DNA from: an uncultured Lachnospiraceae bacterium
Lineage (GTDB): Bacteria > Bacillota > Clostridia > Lachnospirales > Lachnospiraceae
DNA length: 40,974 nucleotides
Assembly (NCBI GenBank): GCA_900314295.1
Contig: OMUU01000010.1
Location: forward strand, 1 to 40,974
Direction of reading: 5' to 3'
Of the stretch, positions 6,833 through 16,328 are shown one piece after another. Position 1 is the stretch's first letter; each line of letters begins with the position of its first letter. A program made the position numbers and the translations under genes. A model generated the notes under the pieces. That model was not told where the DNA came from. It made no database searches and saw only the letters and a list, made by a program, of their open reading frames with translations.

Positions 6833-9800
6833 ATGAGCAGGAAAAAATCAGCCAGAGCATGGCGGGGACTTACCGGCGTGTCGGCGACTGTAATGGCAAT
6901 TCTGGTTGCCGGTTCAACGGTTGCAAACGCAAATGCAGCCTTTATCAATACGAGACTTGGTACCACCAGTCAGAAGATGGTCGATTCTTCTACAGAGGAC
7001 AGCATGTACTATGACTCAGAATTCTCTTCGCTGGAGGATATGTACAATGCGAAGGTCAAGCTGGCCGAGGAGATCTCCGGAGAGGGAACCGTTCTTTTCA
7101 AGAATGACAATGCGGCGCTTCCGCTTGCAAAGGACGAGAAGATTACGCTCTGGGGCATGAATTCGCATTACCCGACGCTGGGCGGCATGATCGGATCTTC
7201 AACGGCATCTGACACAAAGAACGGTCAGGTTCCGGTGGACCTGGAGCAGGCGTTCACCCAGAAGGGCTTTACCCTGAATCAGAATTTCATTGACCTGTAT
7301 TCGAGCAAAGAGGCTTCCGAGTACATGAGAACCGGTTTCGGGCAGCCCGGGCACGGACTGATGCCGGCATTCACACCGACCTATGAGACACCGGCGGCTT
7401 ATCCGGTCGGCGAGATTCCGTCCGATCTCTATACGGAGGATACGCTGAGCAGCGCCGATGACACGACGGCAGTTGTCGTGATCTCGAGAGACTCTTCCGA
7501 GGCGGCGGACTATGAGCCTGGCATGCAGAACGCCACAAAGGGAGATTCCTTTGAACGTCCGCTGGCACTTTCCGATTACGAAAAGGCAATGATTGACCTT
7601 GCCAAAAAGCACAGCACGAAGGTTGTTGTCCTTCTGAACGCGGATAATCCGATGGAGATTGATTCTCTGAAGAAGGATCCGGATATTGATTCGATCGTAT
7701 GGACGGGAGAACCAGGAATGTACGGATTCCTCGGGGTTGTGAATGTTCTGGACGGAGACGCAAATCCATCCGGAAAAATCACAGACACCTACGCGGTGAA
7801 CTCTGTTTCTTCTCCTGCGATGCAGAATTTCGGCGTTTATACGTATACAAACGCTTCGAACAACGGCGGAGCATTGACCGAGGATAATAAGGCAGACTGG
7901 TTCGCCGTAGAGACCGAGGGAATTTACGACGGTTATAAATATTATGAAACCCGTTATGAGGATCAGGTGCTCGGTCAGGGAAATGCGGACGACAAGGCCG
8001 GTTCTTCCAACGGAAAGGCCTGGGATTATCAGAATGAGGTTTCCTACCCCTTCGGATATGGACTGTCCTACACAACCTTTGAGCAGAAGCTGAACAGCGT
8101 AGACGTATCTCTGGGAGATCAGGGAAGCGCCTCCGTTACGGTTACCAATACCGGAAAAACTGCCGGCAAGGATGTGGTAGAGCTCTATGTGCAGGCACCG
8201 TATACAGAGGGAGGATTGGAAAAATCCGCGATTCAGCTGGTAGGCTTTGCGAAGACATCCGAACTTGCACCTGGCGCATCGGAGGATGTAACGGTTTCCT
8301 TCGACCCGCAGTACATGGCTTCCTATGATGAAACCGCAAAGGATGGAAACGGCGCATGGGTTCTTGATGCGGGAGACTATTATTTCTCCATCGGAAACGG
8401 AGCGCACGAGGCGCTGAATAATGTCCTGGCGAAAAAGACCGGCTCCACAGACAAGCTGGAGATGACGGTGGGCGATGAGAAGGCAAACCCGGACAATGCA
8501 ATCGTCTGGAAGCTTGACAAGCAGGATATCGATACCTATTCCAAAAACGTATCCAACCAGCTTCAGGACGCAGACATCAACAAGCAGATTCCGGACACGG
8601 CAGAGTATTCTACCAGAGCGGACTGGACGAAGGGCTGGAAGACCGTGGATTCTCTGACACCGACCGATGAGATGATGACGGGCCTGACCAACAGCAAATA
8701 TGAGCTCACCGAGAACGGTGACGGCGAGAGCTGGGGAGAGGACAATGGCCTGAAGCTTATCGATATGGTTACCATCGAGGATGGAAAAATAACCGGTGTC
8801 ACCGACATCAACGACGAGAAATGGGACAAGCTGGTATCGGAGATCACCTTGGATGAGGCGATCCAGTTTATCGAGAAGGGTGGAGACGACAACGAGAATA
8901 TAGATTCCATTCTTCTGCCCCGATCCAATCAGAACGATGGTCCTCTCGGATTCACCTATGATCAGGTGGCCGGATATTATATCCGCTGGGACAAGAACAG
9001 CGACACCAACCACCCGACCTACACAACCGCGGAAGATAAGGACGGCACCTATGCGGACAACGTTATGCCGACAGAGCCGGTAGTGGCTGCGACCTTTAAT
9101 CAGGATCTTGTACACAGAGAAGGCGAGCTTCTGGGAGAGGGCGGACTCTGGTCCAATATTGCCGGAATCATTGCGCCGGGAATTAATCTTCACCGTGTAC
9201 CTTATAACGCGAGAAACCATGAGTATTATTCCGAGGATTCCGTTCTGACAGGAACTCTTGCAATGAGCCTGTGCACGGGAATTGAGTCCAAGGGTATGTA
9301 TGCGGAACCGAAGCATCTGGCTGCAAACCATCAGGAAACGAACCGGTCCGGCATGTCTGTATTCTCCAATGAGCAGGGCATGCGTGAGAATGAGCTCAGA
9401 GGCTTTCAGATGGTGCTCTCGAGCAACAGCGCCGGAAATGTCATGACATCGTTTAACCGTATCGGAACGGTATTTGCGGGAGCAAACGAGAATCTTCTGG
9501 TGAACATTCTCCGCAAGGAGTGGGGATATGAAGGTGCGGTCGTTACCGATATGATCAACGGCGCCGATTACATGAACTGGAGGGATATCACCTTTGGAGG
9601 CGGCGGAAACTGCCTGACGACTTCTGCTTACGACACATCGAAAATCGGAACGATGGCTGCTTCCAAGGCAATCATTGCCAAGGATACGGCTTTCCAGAAG
9701 ATGATGAAGACCAATATCAAGTACTGGCTGCACACACTGGCGGGAAGTCTTGTAATGAACGGGATTACGCACACTACCGAGCTGAAGCATGTGACTCCGT

Positions 9801-9952
9801 GGTGGCAGGCGGCGATCTACGGCGGAATTACCCTGTTCGCGGCGCTGACGGTTCTCTTTGCCGTACTCTATGTTACAAAAGAACGCAAGCTCAAGGCGAT
9901 TCAAATCGTTGATGCATCCGGAGCAGACGCAGATGAGGAGGGAAAAAGATGA
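6833..9952 (+). CDS. Membrane-anchored GH3 enzyme with permuted domain order
   Basis: This is a beta-glucosidase-like protein of 1039 residues whose GH3 domains are in reversed order. A basic N-terminus and hydrophobic segment (about 12-32) form a signal anchor. The usually C-terminal alpha/beta sandwich comes first (about 60-420; TVLFKNDNAALPL to PFGYGLSYTTFE). Next is the fibronectin-like domain (about 430-535; VTVTNTGKTAGKDVVELYV). The usually N-terminal barrel follows (about 650-980), with K827-H828 in AEPKHLAANHQE and nucleophile D906 in AVVTDM. A transmembrane helix near 1000-1022 and a charged tail close the protein. Domain-reversed GH3 enzymes are known from ruminal Firmicutes (Ruminococcus albus, Butyrivibrio). 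The catalytic part should face outward, tethered at both ends. The start has GGGAGGT upstream; the stop overlaps the next gene by 4 bp. The substrate is unknown. Confidence 0.88.
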   Translation: MSRKKSARAWRGLTGVSATVMAILVAGSTVANANAAFINTRLGTTSQKMVDSSTEDSMYYDSEFSSLEDMYNAKVKLAEEISGEGTVLFKNDNAALPLAKDEKITLWGMNSHYPTLGGMIGSSTASDTKNGQVPVDLEQAFTQKGFTLNQNFIDLYSSKEASEYMRTGFGQPGHGLMPAFTPTYETPAAYPVGEIPSDLYTEDTLSSADDTTAVVVISRDSSEAADYEPGMQNATKGDSFERPLALSDYEKAMIDLAKKHSTKVVVLLNADNPMEIDSLKKDPDIDSIVWTGEPGMYGFLGVVNVLDGDANPSGKITDTYAVNSVSSPAMQNFGVYTYTNASNNGGALTEDNKADWFAVETEGIYDGYKYYETRYEDQVLGQGNADDKAGSSNGKAWDYQNEVSYPFGYGLSYTTFEQKLNSVDVSLGDQGSASVTVTNTGKTAGKDVVELYVQAPYTEGGLEKSAIQLVGFAKTSELAPGASEDVTVSFDPQYMASYDETAKDGNGAWVLDAGDYYFSIGNGAHEALNNVLAKKTGSTDKLEMTVGDEKANPDNAIVWKLDKQDIDTYSKNVSNQLQDADINKQIPDTAEYSTRADWTKGWKTVDSLTPTDEMMTGLTNSKYELTENGDGESWGEDNGLKLIDMVTIEDGKITGVTDINDEKWDKLVSEITLDEAIQFIEKGGDDNENIDSILLPRSNQNDGPLGFTYDQVAGYYIRWDKNSDTNHPTYTTAEDKDGTYADNVMPTEPVVAATFNQDLVHREGELLGEGGLWSNIAGIIAPGINLHRVPYNARNHEYYSEDSVLTGTLAMSLCTGIESKGMYAEPKHLAANHQETNRSGMSVFSNEQGMRENELRGFQMVLSSNSAGNVMTSFNRIGTVFAGANENLLVNILRKEWGYEGAVVTDMINGADYMNWRDITFGGGGNCLTTSAYDTSKIGTMAASKAIIAKDTAFQKMMKTNIKYWLHTLAGSLVMNGITHTTELKHVTPWWQAAIYGGITLFAALTVLFAVLYVTKERKLKAIQIVDASGADADEEGKR

Positions 9953-10332
9953 AAAACAGAGCAGCAGGATTTTACCTGACACTGGTTGCCGCCATCCTGG
10001 CGGTAGCATCCATCATCATGTATACGCGCGCCATGTATAAGACGCCGGTTGTATTCGTCTCTCTGGCAGCAGTGGTGATCCTTGAGGCCCTGACGGTGAT
10101 TCTGAACCGCCGGGTGCTGAACGGCTGGCTTCCGCTGATCGGAGCGGTACTGATGGGATTTGCGGCCGGATATTCCTTTAAGCCGATGGTCAATCAGATC
10201 GGCTATGTGATTGCCGGGCTGGATCAGATCGATACACTGATTCCGTTCATCGTTTTTGCAGGAATTGCGATCGTCGGAATGCTGCTTTACCTGATTGCAG
10301 GTTTTTTGAAACAACAGAAGGATGAAAGATGA
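9949..10332 (+). CDS. Small four-helix membrane protein of unknown function
   Basis: This protein of 127 residues has four predicted membrane helices (about 7-25, 33-52, 58-76 and 98-119) and a short charged tail, KQQKDER. I recognise no family motif. Its ATG overlaps the stop of the permuted GH3 gene (ATGA), so the two are translationally coupled, and AGGAGGG lies upstream of the start. The tight coupling to a doubly anchored hydrolase suggests that it assists that enzyme in the membrane, for example as a partner or a substrate-passage component. That role is inference only. Confidence 0.75.
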   Translation: MKNRAAGFYLTLVAAILAVASIIMYTRAMYKTPVVFVSLAAVVILEALTVILNRRVLNGWLPLIGAVLMGFAAGYSFKPMVNQIGYVIAGLDQIDTLIPFIVFAGIAIVGMLLYLIAGFLKQQKDER

Positions 10333-10368
10333 TCGGACTGCGGAAGCGCAGCTGATCAGAATCGGAAC

Positions 10369-10390
10369 AGCCGCTCCCAAAAGGGCGGCT
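10369..10390 (+). other. Short intergenic hairpin before the GH78 gene
   Basis: AGCCGCTCCC (10369-10378) can pair with GGGCGGCT (10383-10390) with one bulged T and a 4-nt loop. No T tract follows, so it is more likely an RNA processing or stability element within the operon than a full terminator. Confidence 0.4.
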
Positions 10391-10479
10391 GATTCCAGAT
10401 AGAATTTCGGAATACCTGTGGATTGTATAAGCGCTTCTTGTGCAGTGTGAAGGAAGTCAAGGGAAAGGAGTACAGACGA

Positions 10480-13260
10480 ATGCTGAGGATTCGTTCATTT
10501 ACCGTGCAGAATCTGGAAGAGGGATGTGTGACAGATTCCTCAAGCCCCGCGTTTTCGTGGGAGCTGGAGAGCAGCGAAAAGGATGTATGGCAGACCTGTG
10601 CGGAGCTTATTGTCGGAGACTGGACGACGAAGCTTGCCGGGGAGAATCGATGGGTTTATCGCGGCGCAGGTCTCAGGCCTTTTACAAGGTACCGCGCGGA
10701 GCTTCGTGTCACGGATAATCACGGAGAGAGCGGATCATCAGAGCTTTTCTTTGAGACGGGAAGAATGGGAGCACCATGGATCGGAAGATGGATTACCGAC
10801 GGCGCGTACCGCTTCACGGAGAAAAAGGCCTCTCCGGTCCCGATGCACTTCCGGAAATATCTGAACATTACGAAGAGAGTAAAAAAAGCAGTGCTGTACA
10901 GCACCGCCATGGGCATCTACCAGTTCTATGCGGATGGAGAGAGAGTCGGAAGGGATTATTTCGCACCGGGCTTTACCGCATATGAGAAGCAGCTTCAATA
11001 TCAGACGTACGATCTCACAGAGGCGCTTGGAAATCCGGGGGCACATGTTCTCACGGCGGTAGTCGGCGGCGGCTGGGCGGTCGGACGCTTCACATACAAA
11101 GACCGCTGCCGGATTTACGCAGACCGTCAGGCGCTTCTGGCAGAGATCCGCATCACCTATGCAGACGGTTCACAGGAAGTCATTGGAACCGGCCCCGACT
11201 GGCAGGTATCCATGAATGGACCCTTTCTGGCCTCGGAATTTTATAACGGCGAGTCCTTTGACGCAAGGCGAATGGGCATGCTTGGTTATGCGGAAGACGA
11301 AACAGACGGGGCAGATCACACAGGCGAATCAGAAAAAACAGGCGGATGGCATCCGGCGGCGGAAGAAAAGCTGAGAATTCACCCGGATATTATCGCACAG
11401 TACGGAGACCCGGTGCGTGCGCATGAGGTTCTTCATCCCGTCTCAGTCACCCGTTCCCCTTCCGGGAAGATCCTTTTTGATTTCGGCCAGAACTTTGCGG
11501 GAGTGATCCGCATCCGACTGAAAGGAAGAGCCGGGCAGAAGATTACCGTCACCCATGCAGAGGTTCTGATGGGCGGAGAGCTGTACCGGGAGCCTCTTCG
11601 AAGTGCGCGGCAGGAGGCCGTTTACATTTTAAAGGACGGTGAGCAGGAGTACACACCTTCGCTTACGTATATGGGATTCCGCTATGCCGCGGTTGAGGGC
11701 GCGGAAATCTGTCTGTCTTCCGGTATCGAAAAAGAGAAAGCGGGGGTCGAGTCGGTTTCCGGCGGCGCTCCGGGAAAAACAGAGCTCACAGAATCTGCGG
11801 AGAAGCTTCCGCAGATCCTCAGCATGGAGGGGGTCGCCCTGTATTCCGATATCCGTGACAACGGAAGCTTTTCCTGTTCGAATCAGGAGCTGAACCGGCT
11901 TCAGGAAAACATCCGGTGGGGCGCGAAGTCCAATTTTGTCGATATCCCGACAGATTGTCCGCAGAGAGATGAGCGGCTTGGCTGGACCGGCGACATCGCC
12001 CTGTTCTCCCGGACAGCGGTGTATAATTTTGACATGGCCCGCTTTCTCGAAAAATGGCTTCGGGATGTGAAGGCGGAGCAGAGATGGGGCGGCGGCATTC
12101 CGATGATTGTCCCCTTTGTCAAGGTGTACTGGCAGTGGGAGCTGGTGGTGACGATGGCGGTGGATCACTGGGGCGACGCCTGCATCCTGGTACCGTGGGC
12201 GGAATATCTTTCCAAGGGGGATTTGTCCGTCCTTGAGGAGATGTATCCGGTCATGGAGAAATATATCAGGGCCTGCCGCTTCTGGGCCGGACTTTTCTCA
12301 TTTGGAAAGAGGCGCTATATCTGGAAGCTTTTGCACCATTACGGCGACTGGTGCGCGCCGGGCGTTGACATGTGGACATGGATGCGCAGAGGAAAGTATA
12401 CGGCGACGGCCTGTCTGTCGAACTCCGCGGCAATCATGAGGCGGATTTCGGAGATTCTGGGGAAAGAAGAGAACGCCCGCAAATACCGGAAGCTGCATGA
12501 GGATACGGCGGACGCCTACCGGAGTCTTTTGATGGATGGGGACGGAAGAGTCAGGGATGAATTCCAGACCGCGTACGTATTGCCGCTGTATTACGATATG
12601 CTGCGGGGTGAGGACCGGAAGAGGGCTGCAGAGCGCCTGGCCCGTATGGTGAGAGAGAACAGCTATCATATCGGAACCGGATTCCCGGGGACGCCTTATG
12701 TGCTGTTCGCGCTGGCGGATAACGGCTACCCGCAGGAGGCATTCCACATGCTCCTGAACGATACCTGTCCTTCCTGGCTCTATGAGGTGAAGACCGGGGG
12801 AACGACCATCTGGGAGAGATGGGACGCACTTCGCGAGGATGGAAGCTGCAATACCGGGGAAGGCGACGGAACCGGAGGCATGGTATCCTTCAACCACTAC
12901 GCGAGCGGCGCGGTGGGGGATTTCTTTTACCGGAGAATCGCCGGGATCGAGCCTCTTGAGGCGGGATATCGCAGATTTCGTATCCGTCCGCTGATTTGCC
13001 GCGACGAGGAAAATAACGGGAATTTTTTCCTCACACAGGCGAGAGGAAGCGTCAGAGGCGCATATGGAGAAATCGTCAGTGACTGGAAAATTGAGGATCA
13101 TACATTCAACATCCATATCCGCGTTCCGGCTGGAAGCACCTGCCTTGTAGAGCTTCCCGACGGAAGCAGCCATGAAGTGGGAAGCGGAGACTGGACCTAT
13201 GCCGTAACACTTGTCAAAGGAGAGGAAGGAGTAAAGAGTGAAGATCACGAAAATTGCTGA
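10480..13260 (+). CDS. Alpha-L-rhamnosidase, GH78
   Basis: This enzyme of 926 residues removes terminal alpha-L-rhamnose from plant glycosides or polysaccharides. It shows the bacterial rhamnosidase layout: an N-terminal fibronectin-like domain (about 1-110), an N-terminal sugar-binding beta domain (about 130-300, with GIYQFYADGERVGRDYFAPG), a concanavalin-like domain (FDFGQNFAGVIRI), an (alpha/alpha)6 barrel and a C-terminal beta domain with VELPDGSS. The barrel has the hallmark block from D492 through D497-E498 to WTGD, which carries catalytic acids of the family. There is no signal peptide, so it is cytoplasmic. The ATG at 10480 has AAAGGAG 9 bp upstream; a TTG 57 bp earlier lacks a good site. 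It overlaps the transporter gene by 23 bp. Import of an intact rhamnoside followed by intracellular cleavage is the likely route. Confidence 0.92.
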   Translation: MLRIRSFTVQNLEEGCVTDSSSPAFSWELESSEKDVWQTCAELIVGDWTTKLAGENRWVYRGAGLRPFTRYRAELRVTDNHGESGSSELFFETGRMGAPWIGRWITDGAYRFTEKKASPVPMHFRKYLNITKRVKKAVLYSTAMGIYQFYADGERVGRDYFAPGFTAYEKQLQYQTYDLTEALGNPGAHVLTAVVGGGWAVGRFTYKDRCRIYADRQALLAEIRITYADGSQEVIGTGPDWQVSMNGPFLASEFYNGESFDARRMGMLGYAEDETDGADHTGESEKTGGWHPAAEEKLRIHPDIIAQYGDPVRAHEVLHPVSVTRSPSGKILFDFGQNFAGVIRIRLKGRAGQKITVTHAEVLMGGELYREPLRSARQEAVYILKDGEQEYTPSLTYMGFRYAAVEGAEICLSSGIEKEKAGVESVSGGAPGKTELTESAEKLPQILSMEGVALYSDIRDNGSFSCSNQELNRLQENIRWGAKSNFVDIPTDCPQRDERLGWTGDIALFSRTAVYNFDMARFLEKWLRDVKAEQRWGGGIPMIVPFVKVYWQWELVVTMAVDHWGDACILVPWAEYLSKGDLSVLEEMYPVMEKYIRACRFWAGLFSFGKRRYIWKLLHHYGDWCAPGVDMWTWMRRGKYTATACLSNSAAIMRRISEILGKEENARKYRKLHEDTADAYRSLLMDGDGRVRDEFQTAYVLPLYYDMLRGEDRKRAAERLARMVRENSYHIGTGFPGTPYVLFALADNGYPQEAFHMLLNDTCPSWLYEVKTGGTTIWERWDALREDGSCNTGEGDGTGGMVSFNHYASGAVGDFFYRRIAGIEPLEAGYRRFRIRPLICRDEENNGNFFLTQARGSVRGAYGEIVSDWKIEDHTFNIHIRVPAGSTCLVELPDGSSHEVGSGDWTYAVTLVKGEEGVKSEDHENC

Positions 13261-14995
13261 GAAGTCTGCATTTCATACCCGGATCACATCTTCTAATGTA
13301 AAAATCAAGGAGATGTTTTTCGGATACCTGGGAGCGCCGTTTCTGGCAATGATTTCCAATGCCATTTTTGCGGCGTATTTAAATCGTTACTATGTGGATG
13401 TGCTGGGCTGGACTAAGTTCGGCGTGTTTTCAGCGCTTCTCCCGATGGTTTCGGTGATCTTTGTCATCGCAGGAAATCTGGTTGTGGGAAGCCTCATTGA
13501 CCGGACGAGAACAACGGCAGGCAAGGCCAGACCATACCTGCTGCTGTCGATTCCGCTTCTTGCGGCTGCGATTCTGCTCTTGTTCCTGACGCCGGTAAAG
13601 GGAAGCGGCCTTGCGCAGGTGCTCTGGATTGCCGTCTCCTATAACCTGTACTACGCTGTGGCCTATCCCTGCTACTACACAGCCCACAACTCCATGGTAT
13701 CTCTTTCTACCCGGAATTCTTCGCAGAGGGGCATTCTTGCGACCCTGTCGAACGCGTCCACGGTCGGTGCCGCGGGCGTCGGAGGGAGCATCCTCGTGCC
13801 GGTTCTTCTGCAGAGCTACATGTTTGTCACAGATGAAAACGGGCTGAATATGGAGGCAAGCTACCAGCACTGGCGGGTTCTGTCGATCTTTCTGGCTGTC
13901 CTGACTGCTGTCGGTGTTCTGCTGGAGTATTATTATACCCGGGAGAGAATCACCGAGGAAAGCCAGAACCTGAACCTTCAGGAGAAGAAAATCCCCACCA
14001 GAGAGCACGTCAGAGCCTGCGTTCATGACCGGTACTGGTGGATGATGATCCTGTTCGTCCTGGTTTTTCAGCTGGGACAGGCATTTAAAAACGGATCCAT
14101 GAGCTTTTTTGTCCGGTGGATGTTTGACGGGGTCATTCACTCTTCCAATCCGGAACAGATGTCCGGTACCCTGATGTCTACGCTGGGTCTGGTGGGAGGC
14201 ATTCCGACGGTGATCGGTATGCTCGTCGCCTGGCCGCTTGCGAACAAGATCGGAAAGAAAAAATCGATCCTGCTCGGCCTCATCTTTGCGCTGGCCGGAG
14301 GCATGGTTGCGTTTATCAACGTCAATAACTTTGCGATCGTGTGCATCGGGGTGATTCTGAAAGGCATCGGAATTATTCCGGCTCAGTATGTGCTCCTGGC
14401 GCTGCTTTCCGATGTGCTGGATCATCTGGAGGCAAAAAACGGCTTTCGAAGCGACGGCTTTACCATGTCGATTTACAGCGCGGTCTTTGTCGGACTGGCA
14501 GGAATCTGCAACGGCGTTCTGAACGGAATGCTCGCCTCCTCCGGATATAACAACATCGGCATCGCTTCCGATCCGGCAGGCGGGAAGATGATTCAGGATC
14601 TTTCCTCGTGGACCGGGCAGGTGGTATACCGTCAGTCGCAGGGAACGGAGCATGTGCTTGCCTTCCTGTATCTGGCGGTGGACATGATCACCTTTGCGGT
14701 CAGCATTTTCCTGATTTTCCGGCTGAATGTGGAAAAAAATCTGAAGGAAGAACAGAAATTGATTCTGGAGCATCAGAAGCAGGCCGTTCTGGCAGAGGGC
14801 GGGGTCTGGGAGGATCCGGCTGTACGAGAGAAACGGGAGCAGGAGGAAGCAGACCGTAAGGCAGAGCAGGACCGGATTGCAGAGCTGAAAGCGTACTGCA
14901 CGAAGAAAGGTCTTGATTTTGAGGAAGAAAACCGGAAATATCTCGAGAAAGAAGCCAGGAAAAAGAATTCACTGATCGGAAAACTCTTGGGATGA
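13238..14995 (+). CDS. GPH-type sugar:cation symporter (MFS)
   Basis: This is a membrane transporter of 585 residues with about 12 hydrophobic helices in the first 490 residues. It resembles the glycoside-pentoside-hexuronide:cation symporter family (YicJ, XynB, MelB relatives), shown by GSLIDRTRTTAGKARPYLL after helix 2 and the central loop before GRXX-like segments. The extended C-terminal tail of about 95 residues (EEQKLILEHQKQAVLAEGG onward) is charged and helical, longer than usual. The GTG at 13238 is chosen for the AGGAAGGA site 7 bp upstream and for overlap with the rhamnosidase stop; ATG 13313 would remove the first residues. Context suggests uptake of a rhamnosylated or beta-linked glycoside with Na+ or H+. 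The last ten codons are copied by a 35-bp tandem duplication just past the stop. Confidence 0.88.
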   Translation: MKITKIAEKSAFHTRITSSNVKIKEMFFGYLGAPFLAMISNAIFAAYLNRYYVDVLGWTKFGVFSALLPMVSVIFVIAGNLVVGSLIDRTRTTAGKARPYLLLSIPLLAAAILLLFLTPVKGSGLAQVLWIAVSYNLYYAVAYPCYYTAHNSMVSLSTRNSSQRGILATLSNASTVGAAGVGGSILVPVLLQSYMFVTDENGLNMEASYQHWRVLSIFLAVLTAVGVLLEYYYTRERITEESQNLNLQEKKIPTREHVRACVHDRYWWMMILFVLVFQLGQAFKNGSMSFFVRWMFDGVIHSSNPEQMSGTLMSTLGLVGGIPTVIGMLVAWPLANKIGKKKSILLGLIFALAGGMVAFINVNNFAIVCIGVILKGIGIIPAQYVLLALLSDVLDHLEAKNGFRSDGFTMSIYSAVFVGLAGICNGVLNGMLASSGYNNIGIASDPAGGKMIQDLSSWTGQVVYRQSQGTEHVLAFLYLAVDMITFAVSIFLIFRLNVEKNLKEEQKLILEHQKQAVLAEGGVWEDPAVREKREQEEADRKAEQDRIAELKAYCTKKGLDFEEENRKYLEKEARKKNSLIGKLLG

Positions 14996-15033
14996 TACAG
15001 AATTCACTGATCGGAAAACTCCTGGGATGATAC
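14964..15033. repeat. 35-bp tandem duplication over the transporter stop codon
   Basis: Units 14964-14998 and 14999-15033 are identical except for one base (T against C). Each begins AGAATTCACTGATCGG and ends GGGATGATAC. The first copy holds the last ten sense codons and the stop of the symporter gene; the second is non-coding. This is a recent slippage or unequal-crossover event. Confidence 0.95.
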
Positions 15034-15148
15034 ATATATTTGTAACGATTCGGCATACCTCAGATTTAGAGAATCACAGGTTCCGGAGGTTGAGGCATTG
15101 AAAAAGAATTGCAAAGGGCCGGAAAGGTATGGAGGGGCGAAATAGAAG

Positions 15149-16222
15149 ATGAATGAGAAGAAAAGAAAGGCGGGGAGAGTTGTGTGGAGCATCCTCCTGA
15201 TCGTGGTGATTGCCGCTGCCGCGATATTGGGAATCTGGCATAAGACGACAGCGGCAGTCTTTCACAATCTGACACAGCCGCATATACGTGTCCCGGAAAC
15301 AGATGACTGGTCAGGCGGAGAATCGTACTTAAAGGTTCCGTACAGCGATGTTTCCAAATCCGATTACGTGGATCTTTATGTGCCATCCGGCGTGAAAAAT
15401 CCTCCGCTACTGATTCTGGTGCACGGGGGCGGATTTGTCACAAACGACAGTCAGTCGAAGCAGGCGGTGCTGATGTACCGGTATTTCCGGGATCATGGAT
15501 ATGCCTGTGCCTCCGTCAACTACCGGCTGGCACAGGAAGCACCCTTTCCCGGAGCAGTCGAGGATGTCAAGGCCTGCATCCGGTTTCTGCGGGCAAACGG
15601 CGATACCTATGGATATGATTCCAAACGGATGGCTCTGTTCGGGGAGTCCGCAGGGGGCTACCTGGCGATTGCCGCAGCGATGACAAATGATGAGGAGTTT
15701 GACAGCGTTTCCTATATCGGAGAAGAGGATAAGGATGATTCCGTGTCGGGCAAGGGCGTTAATCCGGCGATCCGGGTCCTGATCGATTATTACGGAGACG
15801 TGGACTTTACGAGCCTGGATTCTCAGTGGAAGGAGATCGGTTATTCCTCGATTGTCCGCAAAATTGCCAACGGGTGGATTGACAGTGCGCTTCCGAACGG
15901 GTACACCGATATCCATAGTTTCTGGCTGCGGAAGGATGTCTCGAAGATGAGCAAGGAGGAGCTGGCGCCGATGCTTCTGAACAATTACATCGACGAGAAC
16001 CTCCGGCAGGATTCCGACCTTTCCGTCTATATCTCTCATGGAGACGCTGATCTCACGGTACCGATTACCCAGTCTCAAAATCTGTATTCGAAGGTGTCCG
16101 GCATTATCGGAACCGGGCGGACGAAGCTGAATATCGTAAGAAATGCCGGTCACGCAGGGGACGGGATGTACTCGGATCGGGAACTGGAGAAGATGGATCA
16201 ATTTATACAGGCACACATGTAG
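15149..16222 (+). CDS. Alpha/beta-hydrolase esterase, membrane anchored
   Basis: This is a carboxylesterase-like protein of 357 residues of the BD-FAE/hormone-sensitive-lipase type. A hydrophobic segment near 10-30 acts as a signal anchor or signal peptide, so the catalytic part is probably outside. The oxyanion motif is VHGGGF, the nucleophile is S167 in GESAGG, the acid is probably in HGDADLTVP and the histidine in NAGHAGDG close to the C-terminus. Enzymes of this type remove acetyl or feruloyl groups from plant glycans. Placed between a glycoside transporter and GH5/GH3 genes, it likely deacylates the substrate before import or cleavage. The ATG at 15149 has GGAGGGG about 10 bp upstream. 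The 153-bp gap before it holds the tandem duplication and no clear promoter. Confidence 0.85.
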   Translation: MNEKKRKAGRVVWSILLIVVIAAAAILGIWHKTTAAVFHNLTQPHIRVPETDDWSGGESYLKVPYSDVSKSDYVDLYVPSGVKNPPLLILVHGGGFVTNDSQSKQAVLMYRYFRDHGYACASVNYRLAQEAPFPGAVEDVKACIRFLRANGDTYGYDSKRMALFGESAGGYLAIAAAMTNDEEFDSVSYIGEEDKDDSVSGKGVNPAIRVLIDYYGDVDFTSLDSQWKEIGYSSIVRKIANGWIDSALPNGYTDIHSFWLRKDVSKMSKEELAPMLLNNYIDENLRQDSDLSVYISHGDADLTVPITQSQNLYSKVSGIIGTGRTKLNIVRNAGHAGDGMYSDRELEKMDQFIQAHM

Positions 16223-16328
16223 AGATGCGTGGTTTTGGGCAGATTGCGGCTGTTTGGTCACAGGTAGGGGACGGACTGCACACCCGCAGGGGGAAGAGAA
16301 TCCTGCAGAAATAACCGGAGGTGGAAGA

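Noticed and set aside
7199-10009. Long open frame of 936 codons on the minus strand opposite the permuted GH3 gene
   Set aside because: It mirrors a well-supported gene in the opposite frame, has no recognisable domains and no ribosome site. Codon bias of the true gene leaves the antisense frame open.
10411-10445. Possible fifth full copy of the family-2 repeat before the rhamnosidase gene
   Set aside because: Only the 12-bp end GAATACCTGTGG and a short GTATAAGC piece match; the middle is absent, so it was not annotated.
13430-14773. Minus-strand frame of 447 codons opposite the symporter, and one of 443 codons opposite murD (38134-39465)
   Set aside because: Both are shadows of clear genes; their predicted proteins are rich in His, Arg and Gln without any motif.
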